A stretch of DNA of 64,000 nucleotides from Hahella sp. HNIBRBA332 (GTDB taxonomy: Bacteria > Pseudomonadota > Gammaproteobacteria > Pseudomonadales > Oleiphilaceae), in NCBI RefSeq assembly GCF_030719035.1, contig NZ_CP132203.1:3162001-3226000 (forward strand). Direction: 5' to 3'. The notes under the pieces were generated by a model. The model ran no database searches, was not told where the DNA came from, and saw nothing but the letters and a program-made list of their open reading frames with translations. Position numbers and translations under genes: made by a program. Shown piece after piece: positions 28,643-37,104 of the stretch (its first letter is position 1; every line of letters begins with the position of its first letter).

Positions 28643-29093
28643 CGTCTCTCTGCTGCTGCCCAACTTGCGTCGGCCGCAACCGGAGCTTTTCACTTGCGGC
28701 CTGCCGGCTCCGGACGATTTCCCACGCATCCGGGCGGCGGGGGTAAAAACAGTCGTCAGCTTATGTCAGCCTCACGAAACGCCCTTGTTGAATGCGTTTC
28801 CGGTCGACAATCAAGGACTGCAGCTGTTTAACATTCCTGTCGCTGGTCCGCAGGATTTAACCGAAGCCAACGCCCGGGCGCTGGCGGACATACTGAATGA
28901 ATCAGAAAATTGCCCGGTTCTGGTCCACTGCATGAGCAGCAACCGCGTTGGCGCCCTGTTGGCGTTGAAGGCCTTCTTCGTGGATGGCGTATCTGTGGAA
29001 GAAGCGCTGGATATCGGCTGCGCAGGCGGCCTGGCTGGCCTGGAGCCGGAAGTACGTCGCCTGCTGACCGCCGCCGCTCCGCAAACATGCTGA
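28632..29093 (+). CDS. DUF442 (Blh N-domain type) phosphatase/rhodanese-like protein
   Basis: A 153-residue protein; AAGGAGA precedes the ATG of MTDDVSLL, which lies inside the 3' end of the ArsR gene. The family has a dual-specificity-phosphatase-like fold. The active loop VHCMSSNRVG carries Cys and Arg at C-x4-R spacing, as in DUF442 and rhodanese-like proteins, not the C-x5-R of true phosphatases. In Xylella and Agrobacterium Blh this domain is fused to the MBL domain; here the MBL is a separate divergent gene. It probably transfers sulfane sulfur. Confidence 0.82.
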   Translation: MTDDVSLLLPNLRRPQPELFTCGLPAPDDFPRIRAAGVKTVVSLCQPHETPLLNAFPVDNQGLQLFNIPVAGPQDLTEANARALADILNESENCPVLVHCMSSNRVGALLALKAFFVDGVSVEEALDIGCAGGLAGLEPEVRRLLTAAAPQTC

Positions 29094-29917
29094 TAGCAGC
29101 GCTCCTGGGGATCACTGTGGGAGTGCTGCTTGGGCTCACTGGCGCCGGCGGCTCCATTATCGCCGTCCCCCTGTTGATGTGGAGTCTCGGCTGGACGCTG
29201 CCGCAGGCGGCGCCGGTGGCGTTGCTGGCGGTCAGCGCCGCCGCCACATTGGGCGTGGTGAACGCTTGGCCGCAGGGCTCCGTTCGCTATCGCGCCGCAA
29301 CAGTGATGGCGCTGGCCGGCATGCTGATGGCGCCCTTCGGCCTTTGGGCCGCCCATCGGGCGCCCGTACACCTGTTGGCGCTAGTATTCGCCGTGGTGTT
29401 GCTGGGCGTGGCCCTGCGTATGTGGCGACAAGCTCGCCGCGCTCCCGAGGAAGCCAAAATGGGCTGGGCGACAGTGCAAAGCGACGGCTCTGAACTGAAA
29501 GGACCCATCTGCCAGCTCAACCCTGACACCGGGCGTCTGCGCTGGACCCGCCCCTGCTCTATGGCGATCGTCAGCAGCGGCGCGCTCACCGGCTTTCTGT
29601 CAGGTTTATTGGGCGTGGGCGGCGGATTCGTTATTGTCCCCGCCCTGCGCATGGTGTCGCCGCTACCCTTCCATTCTGCGGTGGCGACGTCGCTGATGGC
29701 GGTAGCCCTCACCAGCGCAGGCACTGTCAGCCTGTTCATGCTCAGTGGAAAAACACTCCCCTGGCTGATCGCCCTGCCCTTCGTCGCCGGCGCCATGGCG
29801 GGCATGCTGGGAGGGCGTCGTCTGGCGCCGCGCTTTGCAGGGCCGCATCTTCAACAGGGTTTCGCCGTCATCATGGCGGGAGTCGGCGTGATGATGATCC
29901 TCAAGTCCCTGCTATAA
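29087..29917 (+). CDS. TauE/SafE-family sulfite/anion exporter
   Basis: A 276-residue inner-membrane protein starting at MLIAALLG, overlapping the DUF442 stop by seven bases (ATGCTGA). Two TauE/SafE halves are visible, each opening with the glycine-rich signature: GLTGAGGSIIAVPLL and GLLGVGGGFVIVPAL. About eight membrane helices are expected, with a polar central loop at residues 110-155. In BigR-type operons this protein exports sulfite or related anions made by persulfide oxidation. Confidence 0.88.
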   Translation: MLIAALLGITVGVLLGLTGAGGSIIAVPLLMWSLGWTLPQAAPVALLAVSAAATLGVVNAWPQGSVRYRAATVMALAGMLMAPFGLWAAHRAPVHLLALVFAVVLLGVALRMWRQARRAPEEAKMGWATVQSDGSELKGPICQLNPDTGRLRWTRPCSMAIVSSGALTGFLSGLLGVGGGFVIVPALRMVSPLPFHSAVATSLMAVALTSAGTVSLFMLSGKTLPWLIALPFVAGAMAGMLGGRRLAPRFAGPHLQQGFAVIMAGVGVMMILKSLL

Positions 29918-29950
29918 ACCCATACATCCCTGATCATTACAGAGACTAAA

Positions 29951-29986
29951 AAGCCCGCAGCGCTCATCGTCACCGCGGGCTTGTTT
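29951..29986. terminator. Intrinsic terminator after tauE
   Basis: Perfect eight-base arms AAGCCCGC and GCGGGCTT around a 16-base loop that can extend the stem, followed by GTTT. It separates the plus-strand operon from the minus-strand remnant at 30007. Confidence 0.75.
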
Positions 29987-30006
29987 ATCTCAACTTTATC
30001 TCCGCG

Positions 30007-30360
30007 TCAGAGCGCGATCTGAAATGACAGCGCGATGCGAATATCCACGCCCGAGCCTTTCTTCAAAGTGCAGGGAGAATTGATGGCGTAGTCGCCAGCG
30101 ATGCGCATATACAGCGGCCCATCACTTAATCCATCCGGCACCTGAATCGTGGTCGTCAGCTCATAGACGTCCGTCTCCGATTGCGTCACCTCGCGCAGCA
30201 TCTCATTCGCACTCTCTTCAAAGTGTCCATCGTTATCCGCATCCAGCCAGATCTTCCATGTGTCGGACGGCGACGCGGCTAACTTAGCGCCTATAACTGT
30301 AATGGTCACAGCGTTCGCGTCAGTGATGGCGATAGCGTTCTCGGTGTAATCCGTACGCAA
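30007..30360 (-). pseudogene. C-terminal remnant of an exported protein
   Basis: The frame encodes about 117 residues with no ATG; only a TTG could start it, and a TGA lies seven codons further up. The sequence KIWLDADNDGHFEESANEML is a Ca-binding-like loop as found in GEVED-type extracellular domains, and the protein ends in a beta-rich QIAL tail. On the same strand, upstream bases 30361-30425 read RISRLKVFGAAMSNDA in another frame and could be continued by this frame (TPDPLRTDYTEN), suggesting a frameshift. I read it as a decayed gene. Confidence 0.5.
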
Positions 30361-30458
30361 AGGATCTGGCGTCGTTGCTCATCGCCGCACCGAATACCTT
30401 GAGACGGCTGATACGCGACAGGCCGCTGGATCATACCAACAAAAATTACAAGCTATCA

Positions 30459-31076
30459 CTAAATTAATCCGAAGCGGCTCGCGAAAGGATCATGGGAAGG
30501 ATTCCTATTCCATTCATACTCTGCTTCATCCGCCACCCGCTCCGCCGTTTCCGCGCTAACCAGCACTTCTATCAGTCGCAACGCCATATCCATCCCTGCG
30601 GATATCCCCGCGGAAGTGTAACGATTACGATCCTCCACCCAGCGCGCCTGTTTCACCCATTCCGTTTCCAGGCTTTGCGACACCGGCCATGCGAAGGATT
30701 GTTTGTTGGTGGTGGCGCGGTAGCCATCCAAAAGACCCGCCGCCGCCAGGACACCTGCGCCGGTGCACACCGAAGCCAGAATCCTGGCGCTGTGCGCCTG
30801 CCGCCGCAACCATTCAAGCAACGCTGGGTTGGTCGCCTGTTGGCGGGTCCCCGCTCCACCGGGAACCAGAATCAGGTCATAGCTTCGCCCGTCCGCAAGA
30901 TCATATTCCGCATAGCCGCAAATACCTGCTGAGCTACGCACTGGACCTATCTTCTCAGCCACCTGATAAACAACGAAAAACTCATCAGCCAAGCCGAACA
31001 TTTCCAATGGCCCGTAAAAATCCAGAAGCTCAAAACCTTCGAATAGAACCGCTGCGACTTTGATTTTTTCTTTCAT
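30459..31076 (-). CDS. DJ-1/PfpI-family protein
   Basis: A 205-residue cytosolic protein of the DJ-1/PfpI superfamily. EGFELLDFYGPLEMF near the N-terminus resembles isocyanide-hydratase-like members, and the nucleophile is C104 in ASVCTGAGVL. An acidic partner (E14 or D19) is near the start. Members act as hydratases, glyoxalases or stress proteins; which one is not decidable here. It is divergently arranged with a GlxA-type regulator that carries the same fold, 209 bases away. Confidence 0.85.
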   Translation of the reverse strand: MKEKIKVAAVLFEGFELLDFYGPLEMFGLADEFFVVYQVAEKIGPVRSSAGICGYAEYDLADGRSYDLILVPGGAGTRQQATNPALLEWLRRQAHSARILASVCTGAGVLAAAGLLDGYRATTNKQSFAWPVSQSLETEWVKQARWVEDRNRYTSAGISAGMDMALRLIEVLVSAETAERVADEAEYEWNRNPSHDPFASRFGLI

Positions 31077-31285
31077 ATTCCGTTTCTCTCCATTAGCACG
31101 CTTAGCTTATTAATATTCACAACCCATGCCGTTAAGACTAAGATAACGCAATACGATTAGACATCGCCGACAGGGACATCATTGGTAACTTTCCGGTCAT
31201 TTTATCGAAAGATGTTGCAACAGGCGGTGACGGCGAATCCCGGAGCATTCATCGCCACCTCCGCTGACTGCGAGTAATCGCCGCT

Positions 31286-32251
31286 ATGACTCCGCTGAAA
31301 ATAGGTTTTCTGCTCTTTCCCGACACCCATCTTCTCGACTTGTCCGGCCCAGCGCAGGCGCTGCGCGCGCTCAGTGATCATCGACCAGGGCAAGTGGAGC
31401 TGCTTTTCTTCTCCTCCACTCCGTCAGTCGCCAGTTACCAAGGGGTCACGCTAAGCGGGCTAGCCCCGCTGCCTGCCGACGACGCTGTCTTCGATTTACT
31501 TATCGTCAACGGCAGCAAGTACAAAGATGACATGGTCAGCGACAAGAAAAGCCAGCAGGCCCTGATGTGGTTACAGAACTATGCCCGGCGTCATCCTCAG
31601 GCCGCGATCGCCTCCGTGTGCACTGGCGCATTCTATTTGGCCCGGGCCGGACTGCTGCGCAATCGCCACTGCACCACCCATCATGGCCATGTGGACAGCT
31701 TGAAGCTGGCGGAACCCAGCGCGACTGTGCTGGAGAACCGACTGTATGTGTGCGACGGCCCTATTATTACGTCCGCCGGTGTCACCACAGGAGCGGATAT
31801 GGTTCTCGCCTGGATCGCCAAGACCTTTGATGACAATCTGGCGCAGCATATTGCACGGGAGTTAGTGATCTATGCGCGCAGAGACGGCGAGCAGGCGCAA
31901 ATCTCCGAGCGCAGACGCTACCGCAATCATCTCGATCATAAAGTGCATCGCTTGCAGGATCGCATTTCCGCAGCGCCGGAGTTGCCCTGGACCGCAGGGC
32001 AACTGGAGCGGGAAATCAGCTTGGGATACCGGCAGCTGACGCGTCGCTTCCGGCTCGCCACGGGGGTCAGCATCAAGCAGTATCAATTGATTCTGAGACT
32101 GGAAGTCGCTCAGAAATTAATGCGGGAGGGACGTCACGCCAACATCGAGCGCCTGGCGGAAACGGTGGGCTTCCAATCCGCGCACGCTTTCCGCAAAGCC
32201 TGGAAAAACCGCTTCGGCGCGCCGCCTTCCGCCTATGAAGGAAAAGAGTAA
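31286..32251 (+). CDS. GlxA-family transcriptional regulator (DJ-1 domain plus AraC HTH)
   Basis: A 321-residue regulator. Residues 1-190 form a DJ-1/PfpI-like sensor domain (GFLLFPDTHLLDLSGPAQAL and IASVCTGAFYLARAGLL, with a conserved Cys). Residues about 215-320 hold an AraC-type double helix-turn-helix (LGYRQLTRRFRLATGVSIKQYQ and ERLAETVGFQSAHAFRKAWKNRFG). Such proteins usually control an adjacent catabolic or stress gene; the divergent DJ-1 gene is the obvious candidate. Confidence 0.88.
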   Translation: MTPLKIGFLLFPDTHLLDLSGPAQALRALSDHRPGQVELLFFSSTPSVASYQGVTLSGLAPLPADDAVFDLLIVNGSKYKDDMVSDKKSQQALMWLQNYARRHPQAAIASVCTGAFYLARAGLLRNRHCTTHHGHVDSLKLAEPSATVLENRLYVCDGPIITSAGVTTGADMVLAWIAKTFDDNLAQHIARELVIYARRDGEQAQISERRRYRNHLDHKVHRLQDRISAAPELPWTAGQLEREISLGYRQLTRRFRLATGVSIKQYQLILRLEVAQKLMREGRHANIERLAETVGFQSAHAFRKAWKNRFGAPPSAYEGKE

Positions 32252-32273
32252 AGCATTCTGATCGACCAAAGCG

Positions 32274-33371
32274 TCAATATGGTGGAGCCAGACGCCTGAA
32301 ACCATGCCACAGGACAATGACCAGAAACACCAGATTACGCAGTAGCAGCAAGGGCCCGGGCAGAAGCGGAATCCGCACTGTCTGGCCCTGATTGATAGCG
32401 AGATCGACACGCTCCGCCAACACTCTGAAATAGGCGGGATTGAAAGGCCAATCCCTTATTCCCTGCAGCCAGGGCGCAGGTATGCCTTTCTCCCCCACGC
32501 CCGCGCCTAATATGCCGCCCAGGATCGCAGCGGTGGTATCGGTATCGCCGCCCAGCGCCACGATCTGAGCAATCCCTGCTGCATAGTCATGTTGATGCTG
32601 GAGCCAGACATAAAGCACTATCGGCATGGTGTGGTACATATACCCCGTCACGCCCCGCTCCAACCCAAGCTGTTGCGCATACTGCGCGGGAGACAGACCT
32701 TTTTGCAGCGCTAAGTCCAAACGATCCAGCAGCGTATTGAATTCGCTGACCGCCGCCCCGGTCGCCGCAGACGGCTCCAGTTGCTTAAAAAAACGTTGCA
32801 GATCTGACTTGTAAGAGGCTATCTCGACCTGCCCCTGGGCCGCCAAATACGCCGCGCGGGCGGCGGCGATAGCGCCGACCAACGCTTTCGGGTCGCGGTG
32901 AGTCAACTGGGTGGACGCCTGTAAATACGCCAGCATTCTCTCTGGTTTAGACCCCAGGGTCACGCCGATGATCGGCGCGCGCATGGCCGGTCCGTTGCCT
33001 GCAGACCAGACCCCGCTGCGCCCAACGGGAAACCCCAGCCACAACTTGATAAGCGCACGCCCGGTGGCCAGCCCAACTCCTGCCGGCAGACGCGCCAGCC
33101 ACCAACGCAGGCGCCACGCCAGACTTTTGGCGAACTGATCCACATTGCCGCTGTATCGCGCCAGCGCGGCGGCGGTCATGGCCGCATGCTCGCTATCGTC
33201 GGACACCATGCCTTTTCCAAAGATTAAACGTTGCCGCAACGACCCCGGAAACAATCGCGCCAAACGTTTTGGAGCAATCCCCTCGCACGGCAAGCCGAAA
33301 GTGTCGCCGACCATCAGCCCCAACAGAGACCCTTGCAGCGCCTCACATTGACGATCATTGTCCTGGCTCAT
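32274..33371 (-). CDS. ADP-ribosylglycohydrolase-family protein with C-terminal membrane segment
   Basis: A 365-residue DraG/ARH-like protein that would remove ADP-ribose from proteins or nucleic acids. Metal-site motifs are GLMVGDTFGLPCEG (about residues 15-28), SDDSEHAAM (about 57-65) and GGDTDTTAAILGGILGAGVG near residue 285. The last 30 residues (LLPGPLLLLRNLVFLVIVLWHGF) form a hydrophobic helix not seen in standard DraG enzymes, so it may be membrane anchored. The second site is SDDSE where TDDT is usual. No partner ADP-ribosyltransferase gene is adjacent. Confidence 0.82.
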   Translation of the reverse strand: MSQDNDRQCEALQGSLLGLMVGDTFGLPCEGIAPKRLARLFPGSLRQRLIFGKGMVSDDSEHAAMTAAALARYSGNVDQFAKSLAWRLRWWLARLPAGVGLATGRALIKLWLGFPVGRSGVWSAGNGPAMRAPIIGVTLGSKPERMLAYLQASTQLTHRDPKALVGAIAAARAAYLAAQGQVEIASYKSDLQRFFKQLEPSAATGAAVSEFNTLLDRLDLALQKGLSPAQYAQQLGLERGVTGYMYHTMPIVLYVWLQHQHDYAAGIAQIVALGGDTDTTAAILGGILGAGVGEKGIPAPWLQGIRDWPFNPAYFRVLAERVDLAINQGQTVRIPLLPGPLLLLRNLVFLVIVLWHGFRRLAPPY

Positions 33372-33480
33372 GCGTATTGGCTCCCTGTTCTTTCACCTAT
33401 TTTCTTCCACTTATTAACCGACTACGGATGACCATCGCGTAACCTGTTGTTTAGCTGAACCCTCACATTTACGCTCAGGC

Positions 33481-33523
33481 GCGCTATCGGGGTACACTAG
33501 GTTTCAGTGTACCCCGATAGCGC
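33481..33523. promoter_or_regulatory. Perfect 18-base inverted repeat before mtfA
   Basis: Arms at 33481-33498 and 33506-33523 are exact reverse complements, with the seven-base loop AGGTTTC. The arm begins GCGCTATCGGG and ends TACACT. It lies directly before AAGG and the mtfA ATG at 33538, where a terminator makes little sense since the upstream gene is divergent. It could be an operator or an RNA hairpin in the mtfA leader. Confidence 0.7.
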
Positions 33524-33537
33524 AAGGCAGTGTTGAT

Positions 33538-34368
33538 ATGAGTTGGAAAGAGATAGCGCCTTTTATTGTGTTTTTGATCCTCGCAGCCAGCGCCGTAGTG
33601 ATGGTGATGTGGTATCCCAACCAACGTCTCAGGAAAATTCGCGCCACCCCATTTCCAGAAACCTGGGAAGTCATTCTGGAGGCCAACCTGCCGGTCTACA
33701 AACGTCTCCCCGAGGCTCTCAAACATCAACTTCAGGGACTGATCAATGTCTTTCTTCATCAGAAAACCTTCTATGGCTGCGCCGGTCTGGAAATTACTGA
33801 CGAGATGCGGGTCACCATCGCTGGCGAGGCGTGCTTGCTTCTATTGAACAGGGCCACTAGCGAATATAACGACCTGCGCTTTATCCTGGTGTATCCAGAA
33901 GCATTCAGAGCCAGGCGCGAGGTCATCAACGACGACGGCGCCACCTCCGTATCTTCTCAAGGGCTATTGGGAGAGTCCTGGCACAACGGCAAGGTGATTT
34001 TGTCCTGGGACGATGTCGTCGCCGGCGCCCGCGATTTTACAGATGGCCACAATGTAGTGTTGCATGAGTTCGCCCATCAACTGGATGGCGAGTCTGGCTC
34101 CACCAATGGCGCGCCGCTGTTGCGGACGCCCACCAGTTACCGTAGCTGGGCCCGCGTGCTGTCGGATGAGTTCAATATATTGCGTGACAGCGCCTTCAAA
34201 GGGGAAAAGTCAGTCATGGATTATTACGGGGCCACCAACCCTGCCGAGTTTTTCGCTGTCGCCACGGAAACTTTCTACGAAAAGCCGAAGGAGATGGCGG
34301 AGAAGCATCCTGAATTGTTTCGTGAGTTGCGTAACTACTATTGTGTGGATCCCAGGGATTGGGTATAA
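33538..34368 (+). CDS. mtfA: Zinc metallopeptidase MtfA (M90)
   Basis: A 276-residue member of the MtfA family. The metal motif H176-E-F-A-H180 lies in VVLHEFAHQLDG, followed by the NPAEFFAVATETFYEKP segment that supplies the third ligand. In E. coli MtfA is a cytosolic aminopeptidase that binds the repressor Mlc and thus affects glucose PTS gene control. Here the N-terminus (residues 7-25) is a membrane helix, as in many MtfA proteins outside enterics. A long hairpin lies just ahead of the start. Confidence 0.92.
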   Translation: MSWKEIAPFIVFLILAASAVVMVMWYPNQRLRKIRATPFPETWEVILEANLPVYKRLPEALKHQLQGLINVFLHQKTFYGCAGLEITDEMRVTIAGEACLLLLNRATSEYNDLRFILVYPEAFRARREVINDDGATSVSSQGLLGESWHNGKVILSWDDVVAGARDFTDGHNVVLHEFAHQLDGESGSTNGAPLLRTPTSYRSWARVLSDEFNILRDSAFKGEKSVMDYYGATNPAEFFAVATETFYEKPKEMAEKHPELFRELRNYYCVDPRDWV

Positions 34369-34410
34369 CTCCAAAGCATTTTCACCTCACACTAACTATG
34401 ATCCCGCGTT

Positions 34411-35379
34411 ATGCCCAGATACCTCCGCTCTTCGCCGTTTATCCTTGGTTCGCTGTTAAGCGCCGCGCTATCAATAGTCAGCGCCACTATTCAGGCGGAG
34501 GAGTCGACGCCAGCGGCCAGTGCGGCCAAATCAGCATTCACAGGACACATCTACGCAATCCAGGAAGATGATTTCCTGAAGTACGTCACGCGGGACGATA
34601 TCGTCTACACCGTCGATCATGACGCCATTCAAAGGGTGGTGGTTCACTCCAAAAACGATTACTCCGGCGTCACCGTCTACCCTCTGGAAGATATCGTACT
34701 GATGTTTCGCCGCAATGGGTCAGAAAAATACTTCACGCAGGTCAGCATCAAAGAGTATCTGGAATACATGGAGAGTCAGGGGCGATGGAGCGTCATGGAT
34801 TATGATCGCTTCGGCTTCGGAACCTACTTCAATGGGATGCAAAAAAGCAAGGACACCCTCATCGTCGCGCAACCAGATCCGGTGACCTATGATGAACGCC
34901 CATGCCAGCAGCTGGACATCACACAGTCGGACTCCATCTCGCCAGAGCTGTACACGACGATCCATTGTGACCACCTGGGCATCCCCAGAGACTGGCTGCA
35001 ATACACAGAATTGAGAATCCCGGATGAAGTCACTGGTTTCCCATTCAAAGTGACGTTGCAGATGCAGGAAAAAGCGCCCAAACAAGTTGACGAGTCCAAA
35101 AAGGAAGACGAAAAAGACGAAGACAGCGGTCTTGATCCCCGCCTGGAGAAAGCGTTGAAGCTAACAGGAAAAGCCCTCGCCAAAACAGCGCACGTGGTCA
35201 GCAAAATCAATGAATTCACTTACCGGGTCGTCAAAGTCGTGAACGAGCCCGTGACCAAAACGTCGTTTTTTCAGGAAGAGGATTTTATCCGGGTGGACTC
35301 TATCGCAACGCTGCGCAGCTCCTTCTCCGATTTTCCCAAATACCACAATTCCGGCGGCTCCCATAACTGGTTCGACTGA
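34411..35379 (+). CDS. Exported protein of unknown function
   Basis: A 322-residue protein with an N-terminal signal peptide (cut near IQAEE). The mature part is beta-rich up to residue 215 and includes two Cys (PCQQLDIT and IHCDHLG) that may form a disulfide. A Lys/Glu/Asp-rich linker (KQVDESKKEDEKDEDSG) at about residues 225-245 leads to a helical segment. I do not recognise the family. It starts 42 bases after mtfA in the same direction, so co-transcription is possible. Confidence 0.7.
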   Translation: MPRYLRSSPFILGSLLSAALSIVSATIQAEESTPAASAAKSAFTGHIYAIQEDDFLKYVTRDDIVYTVDHDAIQRVVVHSKNDYSGVTVYPLEDIVLMFRRNGSEKYFTQVSIKEYLEYMESQGRWSVMDYDRFGFGTYFNGMQKSKDTLIVAQPDPVTYDERPCQQLDITQSDSISPELYTTIHCDHLGIPRDWLQYTELRIPDEVTGFPFKVTLQMQEKAPKQVDESKKEDEKDEDSGLDPRLEKALKLTGKALAKTAHVVSKINEFTYRVVKVVNEPVTKTSFFQEEDFIRVDSIATLRSSFSDFPKYHNSGGSHNWFD

Positions 35380-35397
35380 CGCCGCATAACGCCCGTC

Positions 35398-35461
35398 TGG
35401 GGGATATAGATAGTCCCCCATATAGACATCCCCGCCAAAAAGGCTAGAATTTCCGCCTTTT
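35398..35461 (+). terminator. Two short hairpins after the exported protein gene
   Basis: TGGGGGA and TCCCCCA (35398-35420) form a seven-base stem; AAAAGGC and GCCTTTT (35438-35461) form a second stem ending in T's. Together they look like a weak transcription end before the gene at 35521. Confidence 0.45.
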
Positions 35462-35520
35462 GTAAGCTTGAGTCTATGCCGAATGACTCAGTCACACACC
35501 TTCACATAAGTAAATTCGAT

Positions 35521-37011
35521 ATGAAAAAAATATGGTTAGCGGCGCCCATCGCCGTTGCAGTGGCCGCGGCTCCCTTTGTCATCGCACATAAAGCCGAACA
35601 GAATTTCGACGCTGGCGTACAGGACGTTTCTTCATATCTGGCCTTCAACGGCCTGCCTGTTGAACTGACCGTTCAAAAATACGAGAAAGGTTTTCTGAGC
35701 TCCAAGGCGATTAATCGTCTGCAACTTTCCCCCGAATTCCAGAATATGATGGGTACTGTCGGCGACCAGCCTGTGTGCCTGGATTTGGTGACAGAAATCA
35801 AGCACGACTACATGACCTTATTGAAAGGCGGACTGTTAACCGCAACCACCCGCGTCATGCCTTTACAAAACCAGGCGGACTGCGGCCTCGCGGAAATCTT
35901 CACTTCCGAAAAAGAACTGGCGGATCTCTACACCCAACAGTTTGGCGAAGACGGCCCGTTCACTATTGAATCCGCCTTCAAGATCGATGGCTCCAACACC
36001 ATTACGTTCTCTTCCAAGCCCATCAACCTGGACAAAGAAGAAGAGGGAAAGTCGCTAAAGATTAACGTCACGCCAATGCAGGGCGTTATCGGCGTCAGCC
36101 CTGCTCGCGATCACGTGGTGGCGAATATCAACTGGCAGGGCCTCAATATGACGGTTCACAATGGTGAAAAAGTCGGCGACATAAAAGTTGGCTCTTACAC
36201 CTTGAAAATGGAAGTGAACCAAATTCTGGAACACCTGTGGGCCGGCTCTTCCGAACAGGTAATCAGCGACATCAAAATCGGCAGTGAAGATGGCCAGAAC
36301 TTCAGCATCAGCGCCATCACGCTGAAAGGCAAAGACACCGTCGCAGAAAATCTGCTGAGCAGCGCCGCATTCATCAATGTGAACGATATGCTGTATGACG
36401 GAATGGATGCAGGCTCCATGGCTCTGGATCTGTCTTTCAATAACTTTGAAACAGAAGCCACCAACCGCTTAGTGGGCGTCATCAAACAAATCAACGCCCA
36501 AGCCACCACCTCCACTGATCCTGACCAGTTCCTGACCGAACTGGAAAGCCAGAAAGACGTTATTGTGGGCGATCTGATCACCCTGGCGAAAAAAGCGGAT
36601 ATTAAAATCGACAAATGGGAACTTAAGCTGGGTGAAAACAGCTTCAGCGCCAACGCAGATCTGCGCATGGATGGTGTTGATCAACTATCCGCCGACATTC
36701 TGAAAGAACAGCCGCAAGTCCTGATAGCGAACGTGCTGCTAAATGCTGAGGGCAAACTGGATGAAGCCCTGGTTAACGCCTATGCGGATGTCATGGTCGC
36801 CGCGCAAAGCAAGAAAATGGAACTGACTGACGAAGATAAAGCGCAAATGAAAGAGATGCTGCTCATGCAGTTCTCCAACATGGCGCAAATGTATGTCCAA
36901 ATGGGACTGCTGAACTACGACGAAGCTTCCTCTCAGTACAGCGCCAAAGTCGGCTTCGCCAAGGGCGGATTAACCGTTAACGGCCAGCCTTTCAACCCGA
37001 ACGGCGGTTGA
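35521..37011 (+). CDS. YdgA-family (DUF945) protein
   Basis: A 496-residue protein starting at MKKIWLAAPIAVAV; an earlier in-frame ATG lacks support. A signal or anchor helix (residues 3-21) precedes the DUF945 body. It opens with the family's characteristic region AEQNFDAGVQDVSSYLAF and YEKGFLSSKA, found in E. coli YdgA. Function of the family is unclear; it is an envelope protein with distant AsmA-like character. Its TGA lies inside the first unit of a tandem repeat at 37006. Confidence 0.82.
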   Translation: MKKIWLAAPIAVAVAAAPFVIAHKAEQNFDAGVQDVSSYLAFNGLPVELTVQKYEKGFLSSKAINRLQLSPEFQNMMGTVGDQPVCLDLVTEIKHDYMTLLKGGLLTATTRVMPLQNQADCGLAEIFTSEKELADLYTQQFGEDGPFTIESAFKIDGSNTITFSSKPINLDKEEEGKSLKINVTPMQGVIGVSPARDHVVANINWQGLNMTVHNGEKVGDIKVGSYTLKMEVNQILEHLWAGSSEQVISDIKIGSEDGQNFSISAITLKGKDTVAENLLSSAAFINVNDMLYDGMDAGSMALDLSFNNFETEATNRLVGVIKQINAQATTSTDPDQFLTELESQKDVIVGDLITLAKKADIKIDKWELKLGENSFSANADLRMDGVDQLSADILKEQPQVLIANVLLNAEGKLDEALVNAYADVMVAAQSKKMELTDEDKAQMKEMLLMQFSNMAQMYVQMGLLNYDEASSQYSAKVGFAKGGLTVNGQPFNPNGG

Positions 37012-37075
37012 TACTTAAATACCTTCGTGGTTGATAGTTAAATACCTTCGTGGTTGATAGTTAGCATATCTTCGT
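37006..37075 (+). repeat. Three tandem units of 23, 23 and 24 bases
   Basis: Units start at 37006, 37029 and 37052, each beginning GGTTGATA and ending TTCGT. The first two differ at one base; the third is diverged. The first unit includes the TGA stop of the DUF945 gene. The array is too short and too regular with no spacers to be a CRISPR; it looks like slippage duplication of a gene 3' end. Confidence 0.8.
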
Positions 37076-37078
37076 GAA

Positions 37079-37104
37079 GGAATAGCGCCCAAGGGCGCTA
37101 TTCC
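37079..37104. terminator. Perfect hairpin between convergent genes
   Basis: GGAATAGCGCCC and GGGCGCTATTCC are exact reverse complements separated by two bases. The stop codon of the minus-strand glycosyltransferase (37098-37100) lies within the right arm. No T-run follows on either side, yet the position between convergent genes suggests a transcription barrier. Confidence 0.55.

Noticed and set aside
28910..29086. A 59-residue N-terminal extension of the TauE gene
   Set aside because: It overlaps the DUF442 gene in another frame and is Arg/Gly-rich; the exporter starts naturally at MLIAALLG.
37006..37075. Possible CRISPR array
   Set aside because: There are only three contiguous units with no spacers, and no cas genes are present.
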